NCBI GenBank assembly: GCA_016721905.1
Contig: JADKHH010000001.1
Coordinates: 620,001 to 684,000 of the forward strand
Length of the DNA stretch: 64,000 bases
Origin: Candidatus Opimibacter skivensis
GTDB lineage: Bacteria > Bacteroidota > Bacteroidia > Chitinophagales > Saprospiraceae
Reading direction: 5' to 3'
In this document: piece after piece, positions 42,119-51,064 of the stretch
Layout of the letters: each line of letters starts with the position of its first letter
How positions within the stretch are numbered: the first letter of the stretch is position 1
Made by a program: the position numbers and the translations under genes
Notes under the pieces: model-generated
Seen by the model: the letters and a program-made list of their open reading frames with translations, nothing else
Told to the model about the DNA's origin: nothing
Databases searched by the model: none

Positions 42119-43531
42119 TCAATAGTGGCACTTCTGGCACTCCAATCCGCCAATATCTTCCACGGTCACTTTGGTTTTTTGTCCTTTAGCAATAGCGTCA
42201 TGATATTGCTTATAGGTATTGTAATATTCGTTGCTGGTAAACTTCACCTCAGTTTCACGATGACAATTAATACACCAGCCCATGGACAATGGTGCATATT
42301 GATACATCAAATCCATTTCCTGCACTTTTCCATGACACTGGTTGCAGTCAATTTTACCAATGTTGACGTGCTGTGAATGGTTGAAGTATACGTGGTCAGG
42401 AAGCATATGGATCCGGGTCCATTCAATCGGTCCGGCAACAGACTCCTTCAGGTCATTGGTCAGGGAAGAAGAAATTTCTGTCCACTGCTCATTAACGGTG
42501 CGCTCTCCTTTCTGATCAAGAGCGGTGAGTTCATTATCCTTCATGTAATTGTCTGCAATCCACTTGGAATAGATGGCCTTGATTTCATCATTGCTCAACT
42601 TGTCATAGTTTTCCACATACTTATCTGTAGATGGATCGTAACCAATAGAAGCGAAGATCTTAGTTAACTCCTGGGTGCCGTACAAGGTGCCTTTCTCAAT
42701 TGCTTTATGGCAGTTCATACAAGTATTAGCCCCTGGGATGGAGGCGTGTTTGCTCCGTCGGGCACTATCATGGCAATACTGGCAATCAATACCCTGTATA
42801 CCAGCGTGTGTGGCATGCGAAAACTTGATGGGTTGCTCCGGTGCATAGCCTTGCTGGCGACCAAATGCAATTCCGTTATTAACGGTAGTGTAGCCCCCTA
42901 GTACGACCAGCGCAAAAATGAGGAATCCGACTACTCCCTTGCTGGTCAAGGTCTGCAGCAATGTCTTTTGTGGAGGAAGGGTGACCCCGTCTTCCTGGGC
43001 AACAAGATGACGAAGATTACCGATCACCCTTGATAGCACAGCAACTACAACTGCAAGAATGACAAAAAGAAAATAGTAGATGTATTTACTTGGTTTGGCT
43101 GGTTCAGCAGGTACGCCTCCAGGTTGAGCAGATGCTACTGGTCCTCCTGCAGGTTTTGTAAACTGTGCATTGATATAAAGGAGTGTGGAAGCAATATCAT
43201 CATCCGTAAAGGCTGGAAAGGAGTTCATGACCGTTGGCTTGAACTGGTTCCACAATTCGGTCGCCTTTGGGTGACCAGCGGCAATCATTGCCTGGGAATT
43301 ACGAATCCAGTTGTACAGGTCTTCCTTAGGATATGCGGCCCACCTTGCCTCAGCACCTCCAAGTGCAGGACCGGTGAGGTTATCTTTCATGTTCTTGTTA
43401 TGGCAGGCAGCGCATTGGTTCTGGAAAATTGTCTTTCCTGCTTCGGCTGTGGGCGCCGCAGAAGAGCTCCCTACAAAAAGGATTGAGATGAGCGCTAACA
43501 GTATACAGTATTTCAATGAGTTATGATGCAT
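42119..43531 (-). CDS. actA: Alternative complex III subunit ActA (multiheme cytochrome c with extra N-terminal cytochrome domain)
   Basis: Membrane-bound multiheme cytochrome of 470 residues. A signal peptide (1-25) precedes an N-terminal class I cytochrome c domain (CAACH at 40-44, probable Met ligand in TVMNSFPAF). Two helices (about 148-168 and 198-218) follow, then a pentaheme domain with CQYCH, CMNCH, CNQCH, CINCH and CQKCH. That makes six heme sites in one chain. The pentaheme part is the standard ActA. The operon's first gene, with a promoter candidate at 43574. Confidence 0.96.
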   Translation of the reverse strand: MHHNSLKYCILLALISILFVGSSSAAPTAEAGKTIFQNQCAACHNKNMKDNLTGPALGGAEARWAAYPKEDLYNWIRNSQAMIAAGHPKATELWNQFKPTVMNSFPAFTDDDIASTLLYINAQFTKPAGGPVASAQPGGVPAEPAKPSKYIYYFLFVILAVVVAVLSRVIGNLRHLVAQEDGVTLPPQKTLLQTLTSKGVVGFLIFALVVLGGYTTVNNGIAFGRQQGYAPEQPIKFSHATHAGIQGIDCQYCHDSARRSKHASIPGANTCMNCHKAIEKGTLYGTQELTKIFASIGYDPSTDKYVENYDKLSNDEIKAIYSKWIADNYMKDNELTALDQKGERTVNEQWTEISSSLTNDLKESVAGPIEWTRIHMLPDHVYFNHSQHVNIGKIDCNQCHGKVQEMDLMYQYAPLSMGWCINCHRETEVKFTSNEYYNTYKQYHDAIAKGQKTKVTVEDIGGLECQKCHY

Positions 43532-43573
43532 AACAGTAGAAGTGGACTCTTATATAATAGCTGATAATGGCTG

Positions 43574-43581
43574 CAAAAATA
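43574..43581 (-). promoter_or_regulatory. Putative -7 element (TATTTTTG) of the actA-cox operon
   Basis: Minus-strand TATTTTTG, 42 bases upstream of actA. It fits TAnnTTTG; the -33 element is not obvious. It is the only candidate before a run of fifteen closely spaced genes. Confidence 0.45.
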
Positions 43582-43659
43582 ATTAGATACAAGATTTAAC
43601 CTGACCGCATTAACTATATTTCGTTATTTAGACAACATCTAAACAGCATTTGCTGAAAA

Positions 43660-44454
43660 TCATACTGAGACACGTGCTGAAATCGGTGGGTACGGATGGT
43701 AATCGACAAGGCTGAAATCTTCGAAGCTAAATGAAAAAATATCTTTTATACTAGGGTTGATCTTCAATTTGGGTAAGGTTCTTGGTGCCCTGGTCAGTTG
43801 TTCAGTTACCTGCTCCATATGATCCAGGTAAATGTGGACATCACCGAAGGTGTGCACAAAGTCGCCGGGCTCCAGGTCACAGACCTGGGCCATCATCATC
43901 GTCAGCAATGCGTAGGAGGCGATATTGAATGGCACTCCAAGAAATACATCTGCGGATCGTTGGTAAAGCTGGCAGCTCAATTTGCCATCAGCTACATAAA
44001 ACTGAAAAAGACAGTGACATGGGGCCAGTGCCATCTGGGGAATTTCTCCCACATTCCATGCTGAGACAATGATCCTCCGGCTGTCGGGATTTGACTTTAT
44101 AGTCTTGACAGCTTCGGTGATCTGGTCGATGGTCTGGCCATCCGCTCCGGTCCAACTGCGCCATTGATGACCATAGACAGGACCGAGATTGCCATCTGCA
44201 TCTGCCCATTCATTCCAGATTCGTACCCCGTTTTCCTGGAGATATGCAATGTTGGTATCCCCTTTCAGGAACCAGAGGAGCTCATGGATGATGGATTTGA
44301 CATGTAGCTTTTTAGTAGTCATCAGTGGAAATCCTTCAGCCAGGTCAAAACGCATCTGGTATCCGAAAGTGCTGATCGTACCGGTACCGGTGCGATCATT
44401 CTTGCGAATGCCCTGGTCTAGAATATGGCGGAGGAGATCCTGATAAACCTTCAA
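43660..44454 (-). CDS. thyA: Thymidylate synthase
   Basis: Methylates dUMP to dTMP with methylenetetrahydrofolate. Length is 264 residues, the same as the E. coli enzyme. The nucleotide-binding RTGTGTIS lies near the start. The catalytic Cys is in ALAPCHCLFQFYV near 146, and the folate/dUMP region RSADVFLGVPFNIASYA follows. The start codon is TTG at 44454: the following KVYQDLLRHIL aligns with the family N-terminus and no ATG fits. It is a single-gene unit. Confidence 0.98.
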   Translation of the reverse strand: MKVYQDLLRHILDQGIRKNDRTGTGTISTFGYQMRFDLAEGFPLMTTKKLHVKSIIHELLWFLKGDTNIAYLQENGVRIWNEWADADGNLGPVYGHQWRSWTGADGQTIDQITEAVKTIKSNPDSRRIIVSAWNVGEIPQMALAPCHCLFQFYVADGKLSCQLYQRSADVFLGVPFNIASYALLTMMMAQVCDLEPGDFVHTFGDVHIYLDHMEQVTEQLTRAPRTLPKLKINPSIKDIFSFSFEDFSLVDYHPYPPISARVSV

Positions 44455-44522
44455 ACTCGTCTAATTTGACGGCTAAGGTAAAAAGATATATGAAAATAAA
44501 TAATATTAGAAAAAGAGAGATT

Positions 44523-45518
44523 CTAAAGTGATCTTTTAAACTTCAACAGGAAGGAGCCATCTACAACCTTTTGCTGCGCAAGAATATACCCTGCGGCTGT
44601 CCATTCCTTGATTATTTGCTTATAGGTAATCGCCTGGCTGCAAGGTTTGTAATCTGGATCAGGAGAATCCCTTGTACCTTCTATAAGGACAACATAACCA
44701 TCCTTATCCAGGTAATTTAAAATATCCGCCAAAATGGGTTTTGGATGCTTCAGATGATGATATACCTCCCTGAAGATCATTAGGTCTACTTTTGATTGAG
44801 GCAAACCAAGCGTTTTTTCACTTCCTTTTACTAATTGGAGCGTCCCTTTTGGATTTTCATCCCGGAACCTGGAAATTTTCCCCTCCAGCAACTGTAGGAA
44901 ATCATCATCAATTTCAGTGAGTATCAAATCCAAGGGCAATCCGGATTCATGCAGGATAAACGAAATAACGCCGTTACCGGCACCGATATCCGCTACAACC
45001 ATGTTTGCTCTCAGCCCATAAAAAGAAAATTCCTGCCAGATATCTCTGAGCGCACCAAGTTTATAAGGGGGTTTTGGGTCAAGAATCTGATTTCCAACCA
45101 GGAATTGTAATTCATTGAGCGCGAAATAATTTTCACCCAACCAATACTCATAAAGCCGCAATGCCATGCTGTCATTTTCTGCCAGTTTCCGAATGGCATT
45201 CAATGCGGAGCTTTTTGAACCTTCATGTTCCTCATGGAGTGTTGCTTGAATGATGGCATCCCGAAGCGCGATATGGGCAGCGGGATTTGAAGATGTTTCA
45301 GAAAGGCCATCAGCCAAAAGGGCAAAATCAGAAAGCGCATTTTCGATATCATGGATAACATTTTGCCTGTACCGGGCGCATCCCTGAATAAATTGCTGTT
45401 GCGAAAGTGTGTCGCCTGACACCAATGAAGTTTGTGGAAAAGCTGGCAAAGGCAACAAGAGTATCCCTAGAAAGAAGAAACAGCTTAAATCCACTCTGAA
45501 ATTGCACGAGGTCAACAT
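44523..45518 (-). CDS. SAM-dependent methyltransferase with apparent signal peptide
   Basis: Protein of 331 residues. An N-terminal basic/hydrophobic stretch (FFFLGILLLPLPAFPQ near 14-29) looks like a Sec signal peptide. An alpha-helical region of about 120 residues with no recognised fold follows. A class I methyltransferase domain then shows motif I VVADIGAGNGVISF near 174-187, an acidic residue at the second strand (LTEIDDDF) and VDLMIFREVYHHLKHP. SAM is not normally present outside the cytoplasm, so either the hydrophobic part is a membrane anchor with the enzyme inside, or the enzyme is unusual. Substrate unknown. Confidence 0.7.
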   Translation of the reverse strand: MLTSCNFRVDLSCFFFLGILLLPLPAFPQTSLVSGDTLSQQQFIQGCARYRQNVIHDIENALSDFALLADGLSETSSNPAAHIALRDAIIQATLHEEHEGSKSSALNAIRKLAENDSMALRLYEYWLGENYFALNELQFLVGNQILDPKPPYKLGALRDIWQEFSFYGLRANMVVADIGAGNGVISFILHESGLPLDLILTEIDDDFLQLLEGKISRFRDENPKGTLQLVKGSEKTLGLPQSKVDLMIFREVYHHLKHPKPILADILNYLDKDGYVVLIEGTRDSPDPDYKPCSQAITYKQIIKEWTAAGYILAQQKVVDGSFLLKFKRSL

Positions 45519-45587
45519 TGGGACAAGCTACAACTCCTGCACCAAGAAAACGAATAACTACATTACATATTCGGGGGCTAACCTCAA

Positions 45588-45839
45588 CTATTTCCTTCCC
45601 CCAAAAATGAGATTGGCGAGCGCCAGGATCACGATTGCACCAACAGCTCCCGTCAAAATGGCCCCAAGGGTACCTCCACCAAAGCTGAAGTTTAATAAAC
45701 CGAGCAACCAGTATCCGACAAAGCTACCGAGTATCCCAATGATAATGTTGCCAATGAGCCCTAAGCCACTGCCGCTGAATATAAGACTCCCCAACCAACC
45801 GGCGATAGCGCCAATAATAAGTGTAACCAGTATACTCAT
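45588..45839 (-). CDS. GlsB/YeaQ/YmgE family membrane protein
   Basis: Very small inner-membrane protein of 83 residues with three Gly-rich helices (LIIGAIAGWLGSLIFSG, IGNIIIGILGSFVGYWLLG, GAILTGAVGAIVILALANLIFG) and no polar domain. This is the transglycosylase-associated/YeaQ family, linked to general stress in other bacteria. Confidence 0.9.
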   Translation of the reverse strand: MSILVTLIIGAIAGWLGSLIFSGSGLGLIGNIIIGILGSFVGYWLLGLLNFSFGGGTLGAILTGAVGAIVILALANLIFGGRK

Positions 45840-46006
45840 AGTTTTATTTTTTTAATGAACTTCCAAAATAGTAATCTAAGCGCACATATCCTAAGGATGC
45901 GTCGGCTTTTCGCGCAAGAGAAAAATGCACCTACTGCAGGACTTCATAATCAAGGTCTTGCAATCATGGCAACCACCAAGTCTGCTGAGGTCACTCTATA
46001 AAAGGA

Positions 46007-46576
46007 TTAATTGCGTGGCTGGTCTTCAGTCTTACCTACTTTCTCCATAACCAGGCCAGCCAAAACGACCTGACCCAAAATAACACCAGTACCCCGGGAA
46101 TCGGGAGGCGGAACGGCGCCTCTGACTCCATCTAAGACATACAGGTAGAGATGCACCATGATCATCCCTGCCAGGTACAAGGACATTACAATAATGAAAA
46201 ACGTCAGTGTACTATAGAGCAAACTGTTTCCGATTCTAAGCCAGATTATCCTGGATACTCCAGTGGAAGAAAGCATCCAGGGAGCATTGAGGAAACCAGC
46301 TTCCGGATATGTCCTCCAATTGAATGAAGCCCTTGTGTAGAGATAAGCATAGACAGTTGATAATAAAAATGTTTGTGCAATTTCAGTCATCGTACCGAAC
46401 AGCGGAGAGCCATAAAATCCAAAGTGAACCAGAAAAAAAATGGCGGTTGTAATCAGGATGTTATAGAAAATGGCCGGTGCCAGATTAGCTTTAGGCACTT
46501 TAGGTACTTTAGGTACTTTAATAAGATCGGGAACTTCAGAAGCTTTAGGGGCTTCAGTAGGTGTAGGAGAATCCAT
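46007..46576 (-). CDS. Hypothetical membrane protein with VPK repeats
   Basis: Not recognised. Protein of 189 residues. Residues 1-33 are Pro/Glu/Lys-rich with the triple VPK repeat (KVPKVPKVPKAN). Four hydrophobic segments follow (about 34-53, 61-81, 101-145 including two). The codons of the VPK region are a 9-bp DNA repeat (46491-46519), so the N-terminus may have grown by repeat expansion. No conserved motif seen. Confidence 0.6.
   Translation of the reverse strand: MDSPTPTEAPKASEVPDLIKVPKVPKVPKANLAPAIFYNILITTAIFFLVHFGFYGSPLFGTMTEIAQTFLLSTVYAYLYTRASFNWRTYPEAGFLNAPWMLSSTGVSRIIWLRIGNSLLYSTLTFFIIVMSLYLAGMIMVHLYLYVLDGVRGAVPPPDSRGTGVILGQVVLAGLVMEKVGKTEDQPRN
46491..46519. repeat. 9-bp tandem repeat inside a coding region
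   Basis: TTAGGCACT TTAGGTACT TTAGGTACT TTA, three units, in frame, encoding VPK repeats on the minus strand. The TTAGG/GCTTTAGGGG words resemble the intergenic repeats. Confidence 0.6.
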
Positions 46577-46892
46577 AGTTCAATTTTTGATTTGGGTTTA
46601 AAAAATAATTAGGTAGGCGGAGAAGTGTATCACTTCAAAAAAGAATAAACTAGCCTTTGGTATTCCCTTAAGTATGCAATCAAAACTAATCAATCTTTTA
46701 TTACTTGTACATACACGACTAAAAATTATATCCTACTTATTAACAAGTCATCAGCGTCTATTTGGGATCGTTTAAAATGGAAAGAAACCTATCTTGTCTG
46801 GAATCCCTGTTTGGATTAAAAAAGCATTAATTTCAACGTCCGGGTTAATTGCAACCTGGGCACCGATCGATAACAGCTCCAAAACCTATTAT
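46577..46892. other. 316-bp AT-rich spacer between divergent genes
   Basis: Spacer between the VPK membrane protein and the cyclase gene. I see no gene, tRNA or strong hairpin. A TATCTTGT box near 46791 is a partial -7 element. An in-frame TTG at 46794 exists but would add 33 residues unlike the family. Confidence 0.5.
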
Positions 46893-49130
46893 ATGACCTC
46901 TTCAACTGGTATCAGGAAACTCGCCGCAGTCATGTTTGCGGACATTGAAGGTTATACGGCTTTGTTTCAACGAAATGAATCTGCCGCCATCAAGCAGGTC
47001 AATGACCATCGCAAAGATCTCGAGGATGTAACACGCAAATACAACGGTCAGATCATCCAGTTTTATGGTGATGGAAGTGCCACAGTATACGACAGCGTCA
47101 TAGATGCAGTTAAATGTGCCATCGAACTTCAACAGCTTTCGGCGATTGACCGGATTCCGATTCGTGTAGGAATCCATATGGGTGACCTGCTGTTTAAGGA
47201 CAATGACATTTTCGGAGATGTCGTCAATGTGGCATCCAGAATCCAGTCTTCAGGCATACCAGGCTCGATCCTCATTTCCAAAAAGGTTGCAGATGAACTG
47301 GACAATCATCCCGATGTGCACATTAAAAGAATAGGGCTCTTTGCACTTAAAAATGTAAAAGAGAAAGTAGAACTTTTTGCCATCAATGAAACGGGATTGA
47401 CTCTTCCGCCAGAGATCCATGATCATCATATCACTTTACCTAAGAAAACCCCCTACCTGCTGATTATATTAGGCATCCTTGCGATAGCTGCATACTTTTT
47501 TATTAAAGAGTCTACTAAAAAGGAAATTCATTACGCCGGGGACGGTCCTATTTTTATTGCCCCGCTAAAGGACCTGACAAACCGCCCTGAATTCGCTACC
47601 CTGGGTGAGGAAATATCCACCTCTATCTCTTATGCCTTGGGTAAAACTACTGCTCCGGATAACATCATCCGGTTTGAATCCGCGATGCTTTATTTCAAGG
47701 GTGATTTGAGTGCTATAACTGATGACCCGAAACTGGCTGCACGAATGGGAGCTAAAGTCGTTGTAGAAGGTATCTATGACCTCACCGGTATCCGGAAAGA
47801 TTCACTGTCGATTATAGCCAGGATAACGAATCCCCAGACCAAAACGGTGGTCCATACTTTCCCTGAAGTTATCTGCTCAACAGAAAGGGAATCCGACTGT
47901 ATCTCCCAACTCAGAAGTTATATACTAGGATATTGGAGCAGCAAGGATGCCAATCTATTCAGCTTCACAAACGAAAAAGCCTGGAAGGCATACTACCGGG
48001 CCCGCAAAATCTGGTCAGACCCTGATCATGAGGAAGAAGCAAAAACATATCTGCTGCAAGCAATTGAAAGTGACACTACATTTCTGGATGCCTATTTCCT
48101 GCTACTGGACGAACAAAACAATGCTAATCAATACAGCCATGAAGCGGATACCATCGATCTGATCAAGCGACGATTTACGGACATGGATGCCCGCCAGGAA
48201 AACTATCTCCGATACTATGAAGAAGATCTAAATGGCAGGAATGCCGAAGCATTCAAGTATTTTATCAAGGAATATACCCTTGACCCAAAAGATCTGTTTA
48301 TCAATACCACCGGTATGGTACTGGCGGTAGAGTACCTCAACGATCCGGTGACCGCCCTCAAATTCTATGGTGAGATTGGTGCTGATACGCTCGATCTCAA
48401 TGCATGTGTTTATTGCAGGTCCAGGGTCAGTCTTGCGTTGCAAGCAAGTATTGACCTTCAGGATCTTGCCACTGCCGGAAAAATAGCGCGTCAGTTAAAA
48501 CCCTATGCAGCATTACCATCCCAGATCAGCAGGCTGATCAACTTTCATATGCTTAGCGGTGATACCACATCCATCAATGAACTGATTTCAAAAGCATCCA
48601 AAACAAGTTCAACCTGGGATATTCAACAATTTTATATGCGGATCGCCGCCCAATATGCGCTCGTGAATGCAAAGACTGACTTGGGTAATTACTACTCGGA
48701 AAAAGTAATTTCCCTCTATGGAAAAAAGTTGAACTGGAAAGTAGGACGTTGTTACAAAATGATGGGCAACCTGGCGATGGCTGAAAAAATCTATCTGGCA
48801 GAAATCAAAACAGCTCCGAATGATCCATGGCTTAAAGGAGAACTGGGTGTGATCTATGCCTTGCAACATAAAACCAACCTGGCCAATACCGTCATCTCCG
48901 AATTGGAATCCATAAAAGCTGAATATGATTACGGTGTAGTCCCATACCACCAGGGAAAGATCAAAGCTAACCTCGGAGAAAAAGCTGCTGCCCTGAAATA
49001 TCTATCAACAGCTCTGGATGAAGGCATGAAATTCCAGACAGGCAATACCTTTCACCATGATCCTGACCTGATCGTGCTTAAAGAAGATCCTGACTACCTG
49101 AAATTGATCGCCCGAAGCAGGCAACTTTAA
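46893..49130 (+). CDS. Adenylate/guanylate cyclase domain protein with C-terminal TPR-like repeats
   Basis: Membrane protein of 745 residues. The class III nucleotide cyclase domain spans about 5-165: metal-binding D17 (MFADIEGYT) and D60 (YGDG), D105 in the position that recognises adenine, and N112/R116 (VVNVASR) stabilising the transition state. The usual Lys of the second adenine contact is replaced by Gln (IIQFYGDG). A membrane helix lies at 187-204. The rest is a FlgO-like segment and helical TPR-type repeats to the end, predicted outside the cytoplasm. Such proteins are common in Bacteroidota. The second messenger and partner are unknown. The ATG at 46893 is preferred over an upstream TTG. 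Confidence 0.85.
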   Translation: MTSSTGIRKLAAVMFADIEGYTALFQRNESAAIKQVNDHRKDLEDVTRKYNGQIIQFYGDGSATVYDSVIDAVKCAIELQQLSAIDRIPIRVGIHMGDLLFKDNDIFGDVVNVASRIQSSGIPGSILISKKVADELDNHPDVHIKRIGLFALKNVKEKVELFAINETGLTLPPEIHDHHITLPKKTPYLLIILGILAIAAYFFIKESTKKEIHYAGDGPIFIAPLKDLTNRPEFATLGEEISTSISYALGKTTAPDNIIRFESAMLYFKGDLSAITDDPKLAARMGAKVVVEGIYDLTGIRKDSLSIIARITNPQTKTVVHTFPEVICSTERESDCISQLRSYILGYWSSKDANLFSFTNEKAWKAYYRARKIWSDPDHEEEAKTYLLQAIESDTTFLDAYFLLLDEQNNANQYSHEADTIDLIKRRFTDMDARQENYLRYYEEDLNGRNAEAFKYFIKEYTLDPKDLFINTTGMVLAVEYLNDPVTALKFYGEIGADTLDLNACVYCRSRVSLALQASIDLQDLATAGKIARQLKPYAALPSQISRLINFHMLSGDTTSINELISKASKTSSTWDIQQFYMRIAAQYALVNAKTDLGNYYSEKVISLYGKKLNWKVGRCYKMMGNLAMAEKIYLAEIKTAPNDPWLKGELGVIYALQHKTNLANTVISELESIKAEYDYGVVPYHQGKIKANLGEKAAALKYLSTALDEGMKFQTGNTFHHDPDLIVLKEDPDYLKLIARSRQL

Positions 49131-49225
49131 TTTTCATACATTTTTAATGCCGATATCTTAGGTTTGCACAACCATTTTACTCTTTTGTTATTCATCTAAG
49201 TATATATTAAACTGACCACACGATA

Positions 49226-51064
49226 TTGGCCTATTCTTCTCTAAGACATTCCATTGAGGACTTACCCGCTGATCAAATCCTCCATATAGACGCAGCCGTT
49301 GATCCGAACCTTGAGATAGGGGAAATACATCGTCGTGTCTATCATGCTGGCGGTCCTGCGTTGCATTTCAAAAACGTTAAAGGGAGTCCATTTCCTGCCT
49401 TGTCCAATCTCTATGGAACTAAAGAAAGGACTGCCTATCTGTTCAGATATCAGCTTGAACAGGTTCAGCGTCTCATCCAATTGAAAGCAGATCCTGCAGA
49501 CGTTTTGCGTCATCCCGGTAAATTTCTAAAAACGCCTTTTACCGCATTGCATGGTTTGCCTATGAAAGCTATATGGAATAAACCTGTATTGTTTGGAACC
49601 ACTTCCCTGGATAAACTGCCACAAATAATAAGCTGGCCAAAGGATGGAGGCGCTTTTATTACCCTTCCCCAGGTCATGAGTCTTCCGCCCGGAGACAAGC
49701 ATATCATGAATTCGAATATCGGGATGTATCGTATCCAGATCAGTGGCAATGACTACGTACGTAACCTCGAAGCAGGAATGCACTACCAGCTCCATCGTGG
49801 GATAGGGGTGCACCACACGATGTACAATCAAACCAGGGATGAATTTAAAGTCACCATTTTTGTTGGTGGCCCACCCTCACATGCTTTCGCGGCGATCATG
49901 CCGCTGCCGGAAGGGTTGAGCGAGGTGACCTTTGCCGGATTACTTGCCGGTCGGAGGTTCAGGTATTTTTTTAAAGATGGATATGTGCTTTCTGCAGATG
50001 CTGACTTCTGTATCACTGGTACTGTCCGGCTTGATGGCATGAAACCGGAAGGCCCGTTTGGGGATCACCTGGGCTATTACAGTTTGCAACACGATTTTCC
50101 TGTTCTCGAAATCAAAAATATATATCACCGTAAAAACCCAATCTGGCACTTTACGGTTGTGGGCCGTCCACCACAGGAAGACAGTAATTTTGGATGGCTG
50201 ATCCATCAATTAGTAGAACCTCTTGCCCCAAAGGAATTTCCAGGCCTGAAAGAAGTGCATGCGATAGATGCGGCAGGTGTCCATCCTTTGCTTTTAGCCA
50301 TTGCACATGAGCGCTATATGCCTTTCCGTCCGCCTGTACCTGAAGAAATCCTTACAGTTGCCAATCATCTTTTAGGCAAAGGCCAGACATCACTTGCCAA
50401 ATATCTTTTTATCGCTTGCCACGAGGATGCCCCTCAACTATCTACCCATGATATACCTGGTTTTTTTCAACACGTACTCAGCAGGATTGATCTGAGCCGC
50501 GATCTGCATTTTCAGACACGAACAACCATTGATACTCTTGATTATAGTGGGGATGGCTGGAATGCAGGGTCCAAACTTGTCATTGCCGCACGCGGTCCGG
50601 TCATCAGATCTCTGAGTAGCGAGCTGCCCCCGAATATAACTTTGCCATCATCATGCAAAAGCATTGATCTGATCATGCCAGGTATCATTGCAGTTTCATT
50701 CCGGCCTTTTTCAGATTACACAAAAGCCAAAACTGAAATTGATGATCTTATCCATTCCCTTTCAAACCAAAATCTTGAAGGATTGCCATTGTGGATTCTG
50801 ACTGAGGACAGTCAATGGATGAGCCGTGAACTGAATAACTTTCTCTGGGCCACTTTCACCCGATCCCAGCCAGCAAAAGATGTGTATGGTGTCGATGCGA
50901 TTTTCATTGATAAGCATTGGAGTTGTAGTGCTCCTCTCATCATCGATGCGCGTATCAAACCACATCATGCGCCAGAGTTGGAATCTGATCCCGAAGTCAG
51001 TAAAAAGGTGGATCAGATGTTTGCTAGAGGAGGTATCCTCCATGGAAAAATCAAAGGATTGTGA
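49226..51064 (+). CDS. UbiD-family decarboxylase (menaquinone pathway candidate)
   Basis: Uses prenyl-FMN to decarboxylate an aromatic acid. It has 612 residues, with the N-terminus AYSSLRHSIEDLPADQILHI typical of the family. Further family motifs are the HRGIGVHHTMYNQ region near 190-203 and DGMKPEGPFGDHLGYYS near 270-286 with catalytic acidic residues. I accept TTG at 49226 as start because it aligns with this N-terminus and the next ATG is much later. In futalosine-pathway bacteria UbiD/UbiX/UbiA homologues (MqnL/MqnM/MqnP) act together, and all three families are present here. The exact substrate is inferred. A repeat cluster directly follows the stop. Confidence 0.85.
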   Translation: MAYSSLRHSIEDLPADQILHIDAAVDPNLEIGEIHRRVYHAGGPALHFKNVKGSPFPALSNLYGTKERTAYLFRYQLEQVQRLIQLKADPADVLRHPGKFLKTPFTALHGLPMKAIWNKPVLFGTTSLDKLPQIISWPKDGGAFITLPQVMSLPPGDKHIMNSNIGMYRIQISGNDYVRNLEAGMHYQLHRGIGVHHTMYNQTRDEFKVTIFVGGPPSHAFAAIMPLPEGLSEVTFAGLLAGRRFRYFFKDGYVLSADADFCITGTVRLDGMKPEGPFGDHLGYYSLQHDFPVLEIKNIYHRKNPIWHFTVVGRPPQEDSNFGWLIHQLVEPLAPKEFPGLKEVHAIDAAGVHPLLLAIAHERYMPFRPPVPEEILTVANHLLGKGQTSLAKYLFIACHEDAPQLSTHDIPGFFQHVLSRIDLSRDLHFQTRTTIDTLDYSGDGWNAGSKLVIAARGPVIRSLSSELPPNITLPSSCKSIDLIMPGIIAVSFRPFSDYTKAKTEIDDLIHSLSNQNLEGLPLWILTEDSQWMSRELNNFLWATFTRSQPAKDVYGVDAIFIDKHWSCSAPLIIDARIKPHHAPELESDPEVSKKVDQMFARGGILHGKIKGL

